Positions 15,670-24,807 of a DNA stretch of 40,481 nt are shown here, one piece after another. The position numbers and the translations under genes are program-made. This DNA is from Crocinitomicaceae bacterium (GTDB taxonomy: Bacteria; Bacteroidota; Bacteroidia; Flavobacteriales_D; Crocinitomicaceae): positions 1-40,481 of the forward strand of contig JAIPAL010000015.1 in the NCBI GenBank assembly GCA_021740085.1. The letters are read 5' to 3'. Below the pieces are notes generated by a model. The model was not told the origin of the DNA. It saw only the letters and a list, made by a program, of their open reading frames with translations, and did not search any database. Position 1 is the first letter of the stretch. The number at the start of each line of letters is the position of its first letter.

Positions 15670-17361
15670 TTAATCAATAAAATAGATAGGTAATCGCATA
15701 TAACTTTGCTCAAAGTAAGGACTGTTTTGATACAAATAATGTAACTGTTGTGCTTCTGAATTTCTAAATTCAACATCCTTCAGCTTTCGTTCTTCAAATG
15801 ACAACTTTAATGTAGGGTCAGCAGCCAAAATCTCGTCGATTTTATCGATAAAAACGTAGGCTGAAAAATATTCTTTTTGCTGTAAATAAGAATCAAAGAA
15901 ATTCCAAGAAAAATAGCTATCTTCTGTAAGTGGTTGCAAGGCAGCATGGATAAATTGACTTTTAAATTGATGTGCCTCTATAAATAAATCGCCACGATTG
16001 ATCATTAGTTGTTCCTGAACGAAATCCACTTTAGTATTACTGTGTTTGTAATGTCCTTCCCATGGCTTAGTTAAACTTGAGAAATCACGAACAATAGCTA
16101 CCCTCCCGTTTACCTGGTAACTTGAATCAACGGTTTTATAAGTAATTTCATTCGCCTTCAAGCGTTTAATCACTTCTATTTCTTTTCCTGAAACGACATA
16201 ATACCTTGGGGTTTTTACTGAATCTAATGCCTGATAATGATTGAAATAAGGAACTTTTTTCTGGTATGGTTTTGTTCGATCATAAAAAAGTCGAGCCACT
16301 TCTGTCGTAGGATGAATAGGTGTTGATGCTTCATAACCTAAAAATGTAATTGAATCGGAAAGGTCACTCATTGCATAATTAAATTTCAAATATTCTTGAT
16401 CGAGCGCCCAATTTCCTGCATCCATTCTAGCTTTCTCAATCTTTTCACTGTTATTCCTAGTCCACTTGTATAAGACATTAATAAATTCCTCCGTCACTTT
16501 TACCCGTTCAGGAAATGGTTTCAACATGTGCGTTTCAACAGTAAAACTAATCGAATGGAATAAACTTGCGTATCCCATAGCATATCGAGGTAAATCATTG
16601 AAGGCAACAATTCCTGATTCAGGAGTTTCTCCCTTTAATTCAACATAGGGAATCATTTGTAATTCCTTGTTCATAAAAGGAAGAAGTTTGTCATATGTCA
16701 AGCTGGCAATAGATGGCGCTAACCTTTCTTTCAGAGAAGAAATATATGTCAAGGTGTATTGATAATCAGCCCCATTTGAAACATGTGTATCAATAAAGAC
16801 ATCCGGATTTAAAGCATGAAATATTTTTGAAAAAGTAAAAGAATTTTCCGTGTCCATTTTTATAAAATCACGGTTCAGGTCATAATTTCGAGCGCTCCCT
16901 CTAAATCCATATTCTACCGGACCATTTTGATTAGCTCGACTTGTACCGTTTCTATTCATCATCCCACCCACATTGTACGCTGGAATTATAGCAACAACTG
17001 GACTGTTAGCAGTATACTTTAATTCGAGTTCCTTTTCAATCCAACTAGCACAAGCATTCACACCATCTGGCTCACCAGGATGAATGGCATTGTTGATTAA
17101 AATGGTCGTTTGTTTTTTTGCTTTGTTGAAGGTGGCCAATGAATCCCCTGCCCCATTGATGATACAAACAAAAATAGGCAAACCATAGTCCGAATTACCC
17201 ATGCAATATAATTCAACACGTTTATTGCTTTTCGCTAATTGTTTGTAATAATTGATTAGGCTAATATAATCAGGTGAGGTGTTTCCTGACCAATCTATTT
17301 TTTGAGCAATAGATGAATTAAAAAGTAAAAATACAAAAGAGCAAAGTAAAGTAAAACGCAT
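15670..17361 (-). CDS. Secreted M14-family zinc carboxypeptidase
   Basis: 563 aa with a signal peptide (1-19, ends SSIA, before Q20). The metallocarboxypeptidase zinc ligands are His94 and Glu97 (NAIHPGEPDG) and His193 (FIDTHVSNG). Arg158/Asn159 (GSARNYDLNRD) fit substrate carboxylate binding and Glu276 (FTVETHMLKP) the catalytic glutamate. About 250 further residues make a C-terminal region of unknown fold. It lacks a T9SS sorting domain, so it is likely periplasmic. It would trim C-terminal residues from peptides; the substrate class is unknown. Divergent from trmD with a 61-bp gap that must carry both promoters. Convergent with the GlmU-like gene, 5 bp apart. Confidence 0.92.
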   Translation of the reverse strand: MRFTLLCSFVFLLFNSSIAQKIDWSGNTSPDYISLINYYKQLAKSNKRVELYCMGNSDYGLPIFVCIINGAGDSLATFNKAKKQTTILINNAIHPGEPDGVNACASWIEKELELKYTANSPVVAIIPAYNVGGMMNRNGTSRANQNGPVEYGFRGSARNYDLNRDFIKMDTENSFTFSKIFHALNPDVFIDTHVSNGADYQYTLTYISSLKERLAPSIASLTYDKLLPFMNKELQMIPYVELKGETPESGIVAFNDLPRYAMGYASLFHSISFTVETHMLKPFPERVKVTEEFINVLYKWTRNNSEKIEKARMDAGNWALDQEYLKFNYAMSDLSDSITFLGYEASTPIHPTTEVARLFYDRTKPYQKKVPYFNHYQALDSVKTPRYYVVSGKEIEVIKRLKANEITYKTVDSSYQVNGRVAIVRDFSSLTKPWEGHYKHSNTKVDFVQEQLMINRGDLFIEAHQFKSQFIHAALQPLTEDSYFSWNFFDSYLQQKEYFSAYVFIDKIDEILAADPTLKLSFEERKLKDVEFRNSEAQQLHYLYQNSPYFEQSYMRLPIYFID

Positions 17362-17410
17362 AAGTGGTTTTTAGAGTGTTAAAACTAGCTATTTTGAATT
17401 AAAATCAGTG

Positions 17411-17418
17411 TATTTTTG
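17411..17418 (+). promoter_or_regulatory. -7 element of trmD
   Basis: TATTTTTG, an exact TAnnTTTG match, ends 4 bp before the trmD ATG at 17423, so the transcript is probably leaderless or nearly so. A TTTG at 17393-17396 is only 14 bp upstream, a poor -33 spacing. Confidence 0.55.
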
Positions 17419-17422
17419 CAAT

Positions 17423-18112
17423 ATGAGAATCGATATTCTAACCGTTTTACCGAAACTATTGGAAAGCCCCTTTTCCATTTCCATCATGCAACGTGCACAA
17501 GATAAAGGCCATGTCACGATTCAGATTCACAACATACGAGATTATTCGACCAACAAGCATAAAAATGTAGACGATTACCAATACGGTGGTGGTGCAGGAA
17601 TGGTAATGAGTATTGAGCCAATTGCAACGATCATTGAAAAATTAAAAAGTGAACGAACCTACGATGAAATAATTTATATGTCGCCCGATGGGGAAGTATT
17701 GGAACAAGCGACGGCTAATAAAATGTCATTGCTAAAAAACGTCATTATTCTTTGTGGGCACTATAAAGGAGTAGACAATAGAATTCGGGAACATTATATT
17801 ACGAAGGAAATTTCCATTGGGTCGTACGTACTTTCTGGAGGAGAATTAGCCGCGGCCGTTTTAGTTGATTCCATTGTTCGATTACTCCCTGGCGTTTTAA
17901 ATGATGAAACCTCTGCCCTCACCGATTGCTTTCAAGACGATTTACTAGCGCCACCAGTTTACACTCGTCCATCGGAATTTAATGGATGGAAAGTCCCTGA
18001 AGTATTGTTATCAGGAAACGATGATTTAATTGAAAAATGGCGAGAAGAGCAAGCACTTATCAGAACCCAAGAACGCCGTCCAGACCTATTGAAAAAAGGA
18101 AGGGAGAATTAA
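17423..18112 (+). CDS. trmD: tRNA (guanine-N1)-methyltransferase
   Basis: 229 aa from the ATG at 17423. An upstream in-frame GTG at 17408 would put the promoter box inside the gene, so it is rejected. It methylates G37 of tRNAs using S-adenosylmethionine and prevents frameshifting. The SPOUT trefoil-knot motifs are clear: [36 protein letters not shown] and [13 protein letters not shown], plus [19 protein letters not shown] near the C-terminus. Length is normal. Unlike in proteobacteria it is not next to rpsP, rimM or rplS. The aminotransferase gene follows after 57 bp with its own -7 box. Confidence 0.97.
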   Translation: MRIDILTVLPKLLESPFSISIMQRAQDKGHVTIQIHNIRDYSTNKHKNVDDYQYGGGAGMVMSIEPIATIIEKLKSERTYDEIIYMSPDGEVLEQATANKMSLLKNVIILCGHYKGVDNRIREHYITKEISIGSYVLSGGELAAAVLVDSIVRLLPGVLNDETSALTDCFQDDLLAPPVYTRPSEFNGWKVPEVLLSGNDDLIEKWREEQALIRTQERRPDLLKKGREN

Positions 18113-18140
18113 AAATCCCTATCATTTCAATTATATTGGT

Positions 18141-18148
18141 TAAATTTG
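18141..18148 (+). promoter_or_regulatory. -7 element of the aspC-rfaE1-ubiE unit
   Basis: TAAATTTG fits TAnnTTTG exactly and lies 21 bp before the chosen ATG at 18170, a normal distance. It overlaps the upstream in-frame ATG at 18146, an argument against that longer start. Confidence 0.5.
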
Positions 18149-18169
18149 CATTTGCTAATTTCAAATAAA

Positions 18170-19366
18170 ATGATCGGATTATCAAATAGATTGAATGCTA
18201 TGGAGGAGTCTGCGACGCTTGCCATGTCAAGGATCAGTCGTGAATTAAAAGCACAGGGAAAAGATATTATTTCACTGTCGTTGGGAGAGCCCGATTTTAA
18301 CACGCCTCAATTTATTAAGGATGCGGCGCTTGTGGCCATGGATAAAAATTTTACCACCTATTCACCTGTTCCGGGATATGATGATTTGAGGGAAAGTATT
18401 TCAGCAAAATTTTTGCGAGACAATAACTTAAGCTATCCAAAAGAAAACATAGTCGTTTCAACTGGAGCGAAGCAATCTATTGCCAATGTTGTGTTGAGTT
18501 TAATTAATCCAGGTGATGAAGTGATTATTCCTGCGCCATACTGGGTTTCGTATATCGAAATCGTAAAAATGGCCGAGGGCGTTCCCGTTGTAATTGATGC
18601 AAGTTTAGAAAATGACTTTAAAATAACACCAGAACAATTTTCCAATGCTATTACCTCAAAAACAAAGCTCTTTATTTTCTCTACACCATGTAATCCAACT
18701 GGATCTGTTTATTCAAAAAGCGAATTACAAGGTCTTGCAATGGTATTAAAAGCAAATCCATCTGTTATCGCGATGAGCGATGAAATATATGAGCACATTA
18801 ATTTTCTTGGTAAGCATGAAAGCTTGGCCCAATTTAGTGAAATAGCAGATCAAGTAGTTACAGTCAATGGCGTTTCAAAAGCTTGGGCAATGACTGGTTG
18901 GCGACTTGGATATATTGGAGCTCCAAAAATAATTGCGGATGCCTGCAATAAGATTCAAGGTCAATTTACATCAGGAACCTGTTCAATAACTCAAAAAGCT
19001 ACTATTTCAGCTATGAATGCTGACCCAAGTATCTTAAAAGAAATGGTACAAGCCTTTCACTCAAGAAGAGATTTAGTCATAAAAAAACTCAGGGAAATGA
19101 CAGGCGTTGTTTGTAATGTTCCCGAAGGTGCGTTTTATGTTTTTCCTGATGTTTCTTCCTTTTTTGGTAGTTCATATAATGATTATAAAATCAATTCAGC
19201 GCAGGATTTATGTATGTTTTTACTAGCAGAAGGACAAATTGCATTAGTGAGCGGTGAAGGTTTTGGAAGCCCAAGTTGTATACGTATTTCCTATGCCGCA
19301 TCGGAAGAAACGCTAACAGAAGCTATGCGAAGAATGAAAGAAGCGCTACTAAAATTAAGCGTATGA
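18170..19366 (+). CDS. aspC: PLP-dependent class I aminotransferase, aspartate aminotransferase type
   Basis: 398 aa from MIGLSNRLN; the earlier ATG at 18146 sits on the promoter box. It transfers the amino group between an amino acid (probably aspartate) and 2-oxoglutarate. Fold-type I features: SLGEPDFNTPQ at 38-47, the aromatic/glycine-rich YSPVPGYDDLR near 64-74, CNPTGSVY (174-181), DEIYEHI (204-210), PLP lysine K237 in VSKAWAMTGWR, and an Arg near the C-terminus (SCIRISYA) that binds the substrate carboxylate. The length is typical of subgroup I-gamma bacterial AspC. The stop overlaps the next start by 4 bp (ATGA). Confidence 0.92.
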   Translation: MIGLSNRLNAMEESATLAMSRISRELKAQGKDIISLSLGEPDFNTPQFIKDAALVAMDKNFTTYSPVPGYDDLRESISAKFLRDNNLSYPKENIVVSTGAKQSIANVVLSLINPGDEVIIPAPYWVSYIEIVKMAEGVPVVIDASLENDFKITPEQFSNAITSKTKLFIFSTPCNPTGSVYSKSELQGLAMVLKANPSVIAMSDEIYEHINFLGKHESLAQFSEIADQVVTVNGVSKAWAMTGWRLGYIGAPKIIADACNKIQGQFTSGTCSITQKATISAMNADPSILKEMVQAFHSRRDLVIKKLREMTGVVCNVPEGAFYVFPDVSSFFGSSYNDYKINSAQDLCMFLLAEGQIALVSGEGFGSPSCIRISYAASEETLTEAMRRMKEALLKLSV

Positions 19367-20352
19367 ATTATAATGATGTCTTTAATTCATTCTCCAATTT
19401 CCGAGTTGTCGTTATTGGCGACGTGATGCTGGATAATTACAAGATTGGAAAGGTTCATCGTATGAGTCCTGAAGCTCCCGTTCCAGTAGTCCTTTTTGAG
19501 AAAGAGGAAAATAGAATTGGTGGCGCCGGAAATGTAGCGTTAAATTTAATTGCACTTGGCGCTAAACCCATCGTTTGTTCCGTAATTGGTAATGACGATG
19601 GAGGAAAGATTCTCATCGACAAGTTCATCGAAAGTAATATCTCCACAGCAGGTATCTTCCAAAGTAATGATCGTCAAACTACCGTAAAATCTAGAATAAT
19701 TTCTAATAAGCAACAATTACTTAGAATTGATACTGAAACCACTGATCCCATTACGGTCGAGGAATCACAACAAGTAATGCATCGCTTAGAAGTACTCCTC
19801 AATGATGGAATTGATGCCATAATTTTTGAAGATTACAACAAAGGAGTACTTACCGAAGAATTGATTCAAGGTATTCTGTCATTTGCTAAAAAAAATAATA
19901 TTGTTACTTGTGTCGATCCAAAATTCGATAATTTCCTTGCTTTCAAATCGGTTGATTTATTCAAACCCAACTTAAAAGAATTAAAGGAAGGATTGAAATG
20001 CGACATAAATATGCATACATCTCCTGATAAATTGATAGAAGTAGTTACGCTGTTGGAAAGTAAACTAAACAATAAAATATCCTTGATTACACTTTCTGAA
20101 TTTGGTGTTTTTATAAAAATGGGAGACCAAATGCATACCGCTAAAGCGCACATTCGAAATATCAGTGATGTAAGTGGAGCAGGAGATACTGTTATTGCTG
20201 TTGCTTGCTTGTGCTTACTGGCAGATTTGCCGTATGATAAAATATCAGAGATAGCCAATATAGCAGGAGGTTTGGTATGTGAATATGCAGGAGTGGTCAG
20301 TATTGACAAAGATGCATTACTCGAAGAGGTGAATAAACTATTGACTCAATAA
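19363..20352 (+). CDS. rfaE1: D-glycero-beta-D-manno-heptose-7-phosphate kinase (PfkB family)
   Basis: 329 aa, starting at the ATG that overlaps the aminotransferase stop; an upstream start at 19276 lies inside that gene. It phosphorylates heptose 7-phosphate to the 1,7-bisphosphate in ADP-heptose synthesis for LPS core. PfkB-family features: FRVVVIGDVMLDNY at the N-terminus, GGAGNVALNL (53-62), and the C-terminal catalytic loop DVSGAGDTVIAVAC with its Asp. VHRMSPEAPVPVVLF is typical of the RfaE kinase domain. The nucleotidyltransferase domain of E. coli HldE is absent, so the second step would come from a separate protein. ubiE follows after 14 bp. Confidence 0.9.
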   Translation: MNYNDVFNSFSNFRVVVIGDVMLDNYKIGKVHRMSPEAPVPVVLFEKEENRIGGAGNVALNLIALGAKPIVCSVIGNDDGGKILIDKFIESNISTAGIFQSNDRQTTVKSRIISNKQQLLRIDTETTDPITVEESQQVMHRLEVLLNDGIDAIIFEDYNKGVLTEELIQGILSFAKKNNIVTCVDPKFDNFLAFKSVDLFKPNLKELKEGLKCDINMHTSPDKLIEVVTLLESKLNNKISLITLSEFGVFIKMGDQMHTAKAHIRNISDVSGAGDTVIAVACLCLLADLPYDKISEIANIAGGLVCEYAGVVSIDKDALLEEVNKLLTQ

Positions 20353-20366
20353 ATTGTTAAAATAGT

Positions 20367-21098
20367 ATGTCAAAAATCGAAGTAAAACCTTATAATCAAG
20401 CAAACAAATCTAAAAAGGAAGAAGTTGCCGAAATGTTTGATAACATATCAGCGCGTTACGATTTCTTGAATCATTTTCTATCCTTGGGAATTGATAAAAT
20501 ATGGCGTCGGAAAGCAATCAAACAACTTAAATCTATTCAGCCAAAAAAAATAATTGATATTGCTACTGGAACAGGTGATTTTGCCATTGCAGCACTAAAA
20601 CTCAAGCCTGAAGAAGTTGTTGGCTTGGATATTTCTGCAGGAATGTTGGCAGTTGGTGAGCAAAAAATGATTAAAAGAAAATTCAATAATATCATCAAGA
20701 TGCAGCTTGGTGACTCCGAAAACATTCCTTACGAAACCAATTATTTTGATGCATTAACCGTTGGATTTGGGGTACGAAATTTTGAAAATCTAGAGCTAGG
20801 ATTAGCGGAGATGTTGCGTGTTTTAAAACCAGGTGGAAAAGCGATAATTCTAGAGTTTTCGAAACCAAAAGCATTTCCGATAAAACAAGTATTTGGTTTT
20901 TACTCCAACTATATAATTCCTTTCTTCGGAAAAAAATTATCGAAAGATGCAAAAGCATACACCTATTTACCCGAAAGCGTCGCAGCATTTCCTGAAGGAA
21001 AGGATTTTGAAGATATCTTATTAAAAATTGGGTACAAGGATATTCAATCAACAACCGTAAGTGGTGGCATCGCAACAATATATACTGGTTTAAAATAA
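20367..21098 (+). CDS. ubiE: Demethylmenaquinone methyltransferase
   Basis: 243 aa. It performs the last step of menaquinone synthesis, C-methylating demethylmenaquinone with S-adenosylmethionine. The SAM-binding motif is IIDIATGTGDFAIAAL (62-77). MFDNISARYDFLNHFLSLGID (23-43) is the UbiE/MenG N-terminal signature, and FGVRNFENLELGLAEMLRVL and KPGGKAIILEFSKP complete it. Menaquinone is the usual Bacteroidota quinone, so the menaquinone role (also called menG) is the right reading. Fourteen bp after rfaE1. The porT gene follows, an order I know from other Bacteroidota. Confidence 0.96.
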   Translation: MSKIEVKPYNQANKSKKEEVAEMFDNISARYDFLNHFLSLGIDKIWRRKAIKQLKSIQPKKIIDIATGTGDFAIAALKLKPEEVVGLDISAGMLAVGEQKMIKRKFNNIIKMQLGDSENIPYETNYFDALTVGFGVRNFENLELGLAEMLRVLKPGGKAIILEFSKPKAFPIKQVFGFYSNYIIPFFGKKLSKDAKAYTYLPESVAAFPEGKDFEDILLKIGYKDIQSTTVSGGIATIYTGLK

Positions 21099-21115
21099 AG
21101 TTGCAACTTTCAAGT

Positions 21116-21123
21116 TACCTTTG
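21116..21123 (+). promoter_or_regulatory. -7 element before porT
   Basis: TACCTTTG matches TAnnTTTG and ends 6 bp before the ATG at 21130. It lies inside the longer frame that begins with TTG at 21121, so that start is disfavoured. No -33 at normal spacing was found. Confidence 0.4.
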
Positions 21124-21129
21124 CGTTTA

Positions 21130-21852
21130 ATGAATTGCATGAATCGTTTTCTAATCCTTTCTATTTTTCTTGTAATGGGAATTTCTTCCCAAGCCCAAAA
21201 ATTTAAACAAGAACGCTATAAAAATTTTGATAAACGAACTTTCCACTTTGGATTTATGCTCGGATTCAACTCCTCAGACTTTACCGTTTATCAAAATGTA
21301 AATGCCTACGAGCAATATGGTTTGAAATTATTGGAAAATGATGCCCAGCCTGGTGGGCAACTAGGCATATTAACGACTATGAAATTAGGAACTCCGGTTT
21401 TACGGCTACGCTTTATTCCAACCTTATCCTTTCAAGAGAAATTATTGCGCTATACTTTTGAAGATACCTTGCTAAATACTGATCAAATAGGTGAAGAAAG
21501 AGTCAACTCAACTAATCTTGACTTTCCCCTGATGCTACAATTTAGAACAAAGAGATACAATAATTTCACCGCTTATGCCTTGGTTGGCGGACAATACTCT
21601 ATTGATTTACAATCTCAAGAAAAAGCTTCTCAAAATTATATTGATCCATACATAAAAATTAAACGGAATGATATTCAGGGTCAAATTGGTGGTGGGGTGG
21701 AATTTTTTGCTCCTTACTTCAAATTTGGCATTGAATTAAAATATTCTCATGGATTTATTAATAGTTTTATCCAAGACAATACGAACATAGCTGATCCTAT
21801 TAATAAGCTATACAATAAAGTGTGGTCGCTGTCACTTATCTTTGAGGGATAA
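21130..21852 (+). CDS. porT: PorT-family outer membrane beta-barrel protein of the type IX secretion system
   Basis: 240 aa from the ATG at 21130; an ATG at 21139 is equally possible. The signal peptide ends SSQAQ at about residue 22. The rest is a small beta-barrel of alternating polar and hydrophobic strands ending in the aromatic strand VWSLSLIFEG. HFGFMLGFNSSDFTV and the LRFIPTLSFQEK segment resemble PorT/SprT proteins, which the type IX export machinery needs. Its place right after ubiE agrees with the order remembered from other Bacteroidota. It presumably helps export the T9SS-tagged proteins of this window. The stop shares one base with the next start (TAATG). Confidence 0.83.
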   Translation: MNCMNRFLILSIFLVMGISSQAQKFKQERYKNFDKRTFHFGFMLGFNSSDFTVYQNVNAYEQYGLKLLENDAQPGGQLGILTTMKLGTPVLRLRFIPTLSFQEKLLRYTFEDTLLNTDQIGEERVNSTNLDFPLMLQFRTKRYNNFTAYALVGGQYSIDLQSQEKASQNYIDPYIKIKRNDIQGQIGGGVEFFAPYFKFGIELKYSHGFINSFIQDNTNIADPINKLYNKVWSLSLIFEG

Positions 21853-23399
21853 TGGAAACAATCTCTTTTCAATGTTCACCTGAACAAGCCCAAGACAATC
21901 AATTTATTGAAAATACTTTACGCGAAAATGCAGGAATTCATTACCCTAAGGGAATTTATTTCCGTTGGAAGAAAAAAAGCATTGATGCCAGAGGTAGAAA
22001 TATTAAGATTAATTGCACATTCGATATTTCTGCAAGTGAACTTCCCTCCCACTTGCAATCGTTTAATTTTTTAACGGTCACCCATTCAAAACCTGTCATC
22101 ATAATTGGCGCCGGCCCTGCTGGATTATTTGCTGCATTGCGTTGCTTGGAACTTAATCTTAAACCAATCATTTATGAACGTGGAAAAGATGTTCGCGCCA
22201 GAAGATTTGATTTAGCACAACTTAACAAAGAAGGTATCTTAAATCCTGAATCCAACTACTGTTTTGGAGAAGGAGGCGCGGGAACCTATTCCGATGGAAA
22301 ATTATATACACGTTCTAAAAAACGTGGTGATGTGGAAAGAGTCTTACAATTGTTAGTTCATTTTGGAGCAGACGATGCTATTCTTGTTGATGCACATCCT
22401 CACATTGGGACCAATAAACTCCCACAAATTATCGAGGCAATTCGCGAGAAAATTATTGAATGTGGCGGAGAGGTTCACTTTAACAGCAAATTAACAGATA
22501 TAAAGCACGAAGAGAAAAAGCTAAGATCCATTCAAATTAATAATGAACATTGGATAGATACAAAAAATATGATTCTTGCTACTGGTCATTCGGCAAGGGA
22601 TATCTTTTCATTATTTCATAAAAGACAAATTCGAATAGAATCAAAGCCTTTTGCTTTGGGGGTTAGAATTGAGCATCAGCAATCTTTTATTGATAAATTA
22701 CAATACCACAATCGTTTAAGTGATCAATACCTTCCACCTGCTTCCTACAGTTTAGTGGCTCAAATTGATGGAAAAGGTGTTTATTCTTTCTGTATGTGTC
22801 CTGGTGGAATTATTGCGCCCTGTGCAACAAGCAAAGAAGAAGTTGTTACCAATGGTTGGTCGCCCAGTAAAAGAAATAATCCCTATGCAAACTCAGGATT
22901 CGTGGTGAGCATAGATCCCTCCGATTTTAAAGAATACAAAAGCGATCCTTTTGTTTGCTTAGATTTTCAAAAATCTATTGAAAAAAAATGCTGGGAACTC
23001 GCGGGTAAAAATCAAAAAGTTCCTGCACAATGTTTAGCGGATTTCGTTGATCGCAAAAAGTCCGAAGCTTTTCCTAAAACATCCTATTTTATTGGCGTAA
23101 CAAGTGTAGAAATGGATGAAGTATTCCCTGAATTTGTCATTGAAAGAATTAGAAAGGCGTGCATAGAATTTGAAAATAAAATGCCAGGGTTTATTACTAA
23201 TGAAGCGGTAATTCATGCCCCTGAATCTCGAACATCCTCCCCTATTCTGATTCCTAGAGATTCTTCAACCTTACAACATGTTGAAATTGAAGGAATTTAT
23301 CCTTGTGCAGAAGGTGCGGGATATGCTGGAGGAATTGTCTCTGCAGCCATTGACGGAATGAGGTGTATAGAAGTAATCCCCGCTACATTAACTGTCTAA
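21852..23399 (+). CDS. NAD(P)/FAD-dependent oxidoreductase of unknown substrate
   Basis: 515 aa. An N-terminal stretch of about 78 residues precedes a Rossmann FAD-binding motif PVIIIGAGPAGLFAALRC (81-98). YCFGEGGAGTYSDGKLYTR (about 138-156) and GVYSFCMCPGGIIAPCATS, rich in Gly and Cys, belong to the uncharacterised FAD-dependent dehydrogenase group (COG2509-like). The C-terminal GIYPCAEGAGYAGGIVSAA is the second FAD contact. The substrate is unknown. Cytoplasmic, with no signal peptide. The ATG overlaps the porT stop by one base, so expression is coupled to porT. Confidence 0.88.
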   Translation: METISFQCSPEQAQDNQFIENTLRENAGIHYPKGIYFRWKKKSIDARGRNIKINCTFDISASELPSHLQSFNFLTVTHSKPVIIIGAGPAGLFAALRCLELNLKPIIYERGKDVRARRFDLAQLNKEGILNPESNYCFGEGGAGTYSDGKLYTRSKKRGDVERVLQLLVHFGADDAILVDAHPHIGTNKLPQIIEAIREKIIECGGEVHFNSKLTDIKHEEKKLRSIQINNEHWIDTKNMILATGHSARDIFSLFHKRQIRIESKPFALGVRIEHQQSFIDKLQYHNRLSDQYLPPASYSLVAQIDGKGVYSFCMCPGGIIAPCATSKEEVVTNGWSPSKRNNPYANSGFVVSIDPSDFKEYKSDPFVCLDFQKSIEKKCWELAGKNQKVPAQCLADFVDRKKSEAFPKTSYFIGVTSVEMDEVFPEFVIERIRKACIEFENKMPGFITNEAVIHAPESRTSSPILIPRDSSTLQHVEIEGIYPCAEGAGYAGGIVSAAIDGMRCIEVIPATLTV

Positions 23400-23428
23400 A
23401 AAAATATTGTATTTTAGCTTAAAAAAAA

Positions 23429-23584
23429 ATGTCTTGTCTTCAAGTATTATTGTGTATCATCTTTCCACCATTAGCTGTTATGGATAAAGGCTGTGGATCA
23501 ATAATTATTGTTTTTCTATTAACAGGTGCAGGATGGATCCCTGGAGTGATTGCTGCCATGATAATTATTAATAGTAAAAAATAG
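23429..23584 (+). CDS. PMP3/YqaE-family small membrane protein
   Basis: A 51-aa protein read directly from the sequence: start MSCLQVLLC, then IIFPPLAVMDKGCGS, IIIVFLLTGAGWIPGVIAAM, and a basic end INSKK. Two hydrophobic helices are joined by a short loop with the family markers PPLAV, KGCG and GWIPGVI, as in the yeast Pmp3, plant RCI2 and bacterial YqaE proteins. These stabilise membrane potential under salt or cold stress in some organisms; the bacterial role is unclear. Located between the FAD oxidoreductase (30-bp gap) and mnmA (44-bp gap). Easily missed because of its size. Confidence 0.88.
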   Translation: MSCLQVLLCIIFPPLAVMDKGCGSIIIVFLLTGAGWIPGVIAAMIIINSKK

Positions 23585-23628
23585 ATTCTCATCTGCATTT
23601 AGCTATTTACTTTGTTTAATTTTACCGA

Positions 23629-24807
23629 ATGAAACGCGTTGTAGTTGGTCTTTCTGGTGGTGTTGATTCAAGTGTAGCAGCTTATCTATTAATTCAACAA
23701 GGATACGAAGTAATTGGTATTTTCATGCGAAATTGGCACGATGAGAGTGTAACCATTTCTGATGAATGTCCATGGATAGAAGATTCAAATGATGCTTTAT
23801 TAGTCGCTGAACATCTTGGTATACCTTTTCAAGTAATTGATTTGAGCGAAGCATACAAATCCCGGATTGTGGACTATATGTTCGATGAATATCAGCGTGG
23901 AAGAACCCCGAATCCAGATGTCTTGTGCAACCGGGAAATAAAATTCGACGTGTTTCTGGAAGCTGCGTTACAACTGGGAGCTGATTACGTAGCAACTGGT
24001 CATTATTGTCGTAAAGCTGAAAATAACGACGGGACATTTTCCTTATTAGCCGGCATCGATAAAACAAAGGATCAATCTTATTTTCTTTGCCAAATTACAC
24101 AATATCAACTTTCTAAAGCCCTTTTTCCAATTGGTGATTTAGAAAAAAAAGAAGTGCGTGAAATTGCTAAGAAATTAGCACTTGTTACCGCTGAAAAGAA
24201 AGATTCCCAAGGACTTTGCTTTGTTGGAAAAATAAGTTTACCCTTATTTCTACAACAAAAATTGAAGGCTAAAACAGGACCAATCATAGAAATACCAGAT
24301 AATTTATCTCCATTCCTCGCATATGATGAAATTCCCGTGATTTCAGAAAATGTGGTCAAATTATCCACCCCTTTTTCGTATAATTCATCGATGGGCGACG
24401 TGGTTGGGCAACATCAGGGTGCGCAATTTTACACCATTGGTCAACGGAAAGGACTTAATATTGGAGGAAAACCAATGCCTAGTTTTATTATTGGACTTGA
24501 TACCAACGAAAATATTATTTACACAGGACAATCAGAGGTGCACCCTGGTCTTAATAGATATGCATTAAAACTTGAATCAAATAGCATTAATTGTCTTATT
24601 AACAATGATTTAATTAGTAATAATACTGAATTACGTTGTCAGGTAAGAATCCGTTATAGACAAGCGTTACAAGAAGCGAAGTTGATTAAATTAGAAGGCG
24701 AATTATATATATTGTTTGACAAAAAACAAAAAGGAATTACACCGGGACAATTCGCTGCTTGGTATCTTGGAGAAGAGTTAGTAGGCTCAGGCGTAATAAG
24801 CGCTTAA
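23629..24807 (+). CDS. mnmA: tRNA-specific 2-thiouridylase
   Basis: 392 aa, slightly longer than the E. coli enzyme. It thiolates U34 of tRNA-Lys, -Glu and -Gln using sulfur relayed as a persulfide. The ATP-pyrophosphatase P-loop is SGGVDSS (9-15). The two catalytic cysteines are Cys100 ([13 protein letters not shown]) and Cys197 ([10 protein letters not shown]). VATGHYCR and [17 protein letters not shown] are further family blocks, and the C-terminal barrel follows. The N-terminal domain has [20 protein letters not shown], a variant loop. The stop overlaps the convergent small gene by 4 bp. A TAATTTTA box lies 5 bp before the ATG. Confidence 0.96.
   Translation: MKRVVVGLSGGVDSSVAAYLLIQQGYEVIGIFMRNWHDESVTISDECPWIEDSNDALLVAEHLGIPFQVIDLSEAYKSRIVDYMFDEYQRGRTPNPDVLCNREIKFDVFLEAALQLGADYVATGHYCRKAENNDGTFSLLAGIDKTKDQSYFLCQITQYQLSKALFPIGDLEKKEVREIAKKLALVTAEKKDSQGLCFVGKISLPLFLQQKLKAKTGPIIEIPDNLSPFLAYDEIPVISENVVKLSTPFSYNSSMGDVVGQHQGAQFYTIGQRKGLNIGGKPMPSFIIGLDTNENIIYTGQSEVHPGLNRYALKLESNSINCLINNDLISNNTELRCQVRIRYRQALQEAKLIKLEGELYILFDKKQKGITPGQFAAWYLGEELVGSGVISA

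Noticed and set aside
17408..17422. GTG start for trmD five codons upstream
   Set aside because: It would place the -7 promoter box inside the coding region; the ATG at 17423 gives the standard TrmD N-terminus.
19866..20309. Minus-strand 147-aa ORF
   Set aside because: Opposite-strand shadow of the rfaE1-type kinase gene, with no recognisable motif.
20695..21078. Minus-strand 127-aa ORF
   Set aside because: Antisense to the second half of ubiE, whose motifs are unmistakable.
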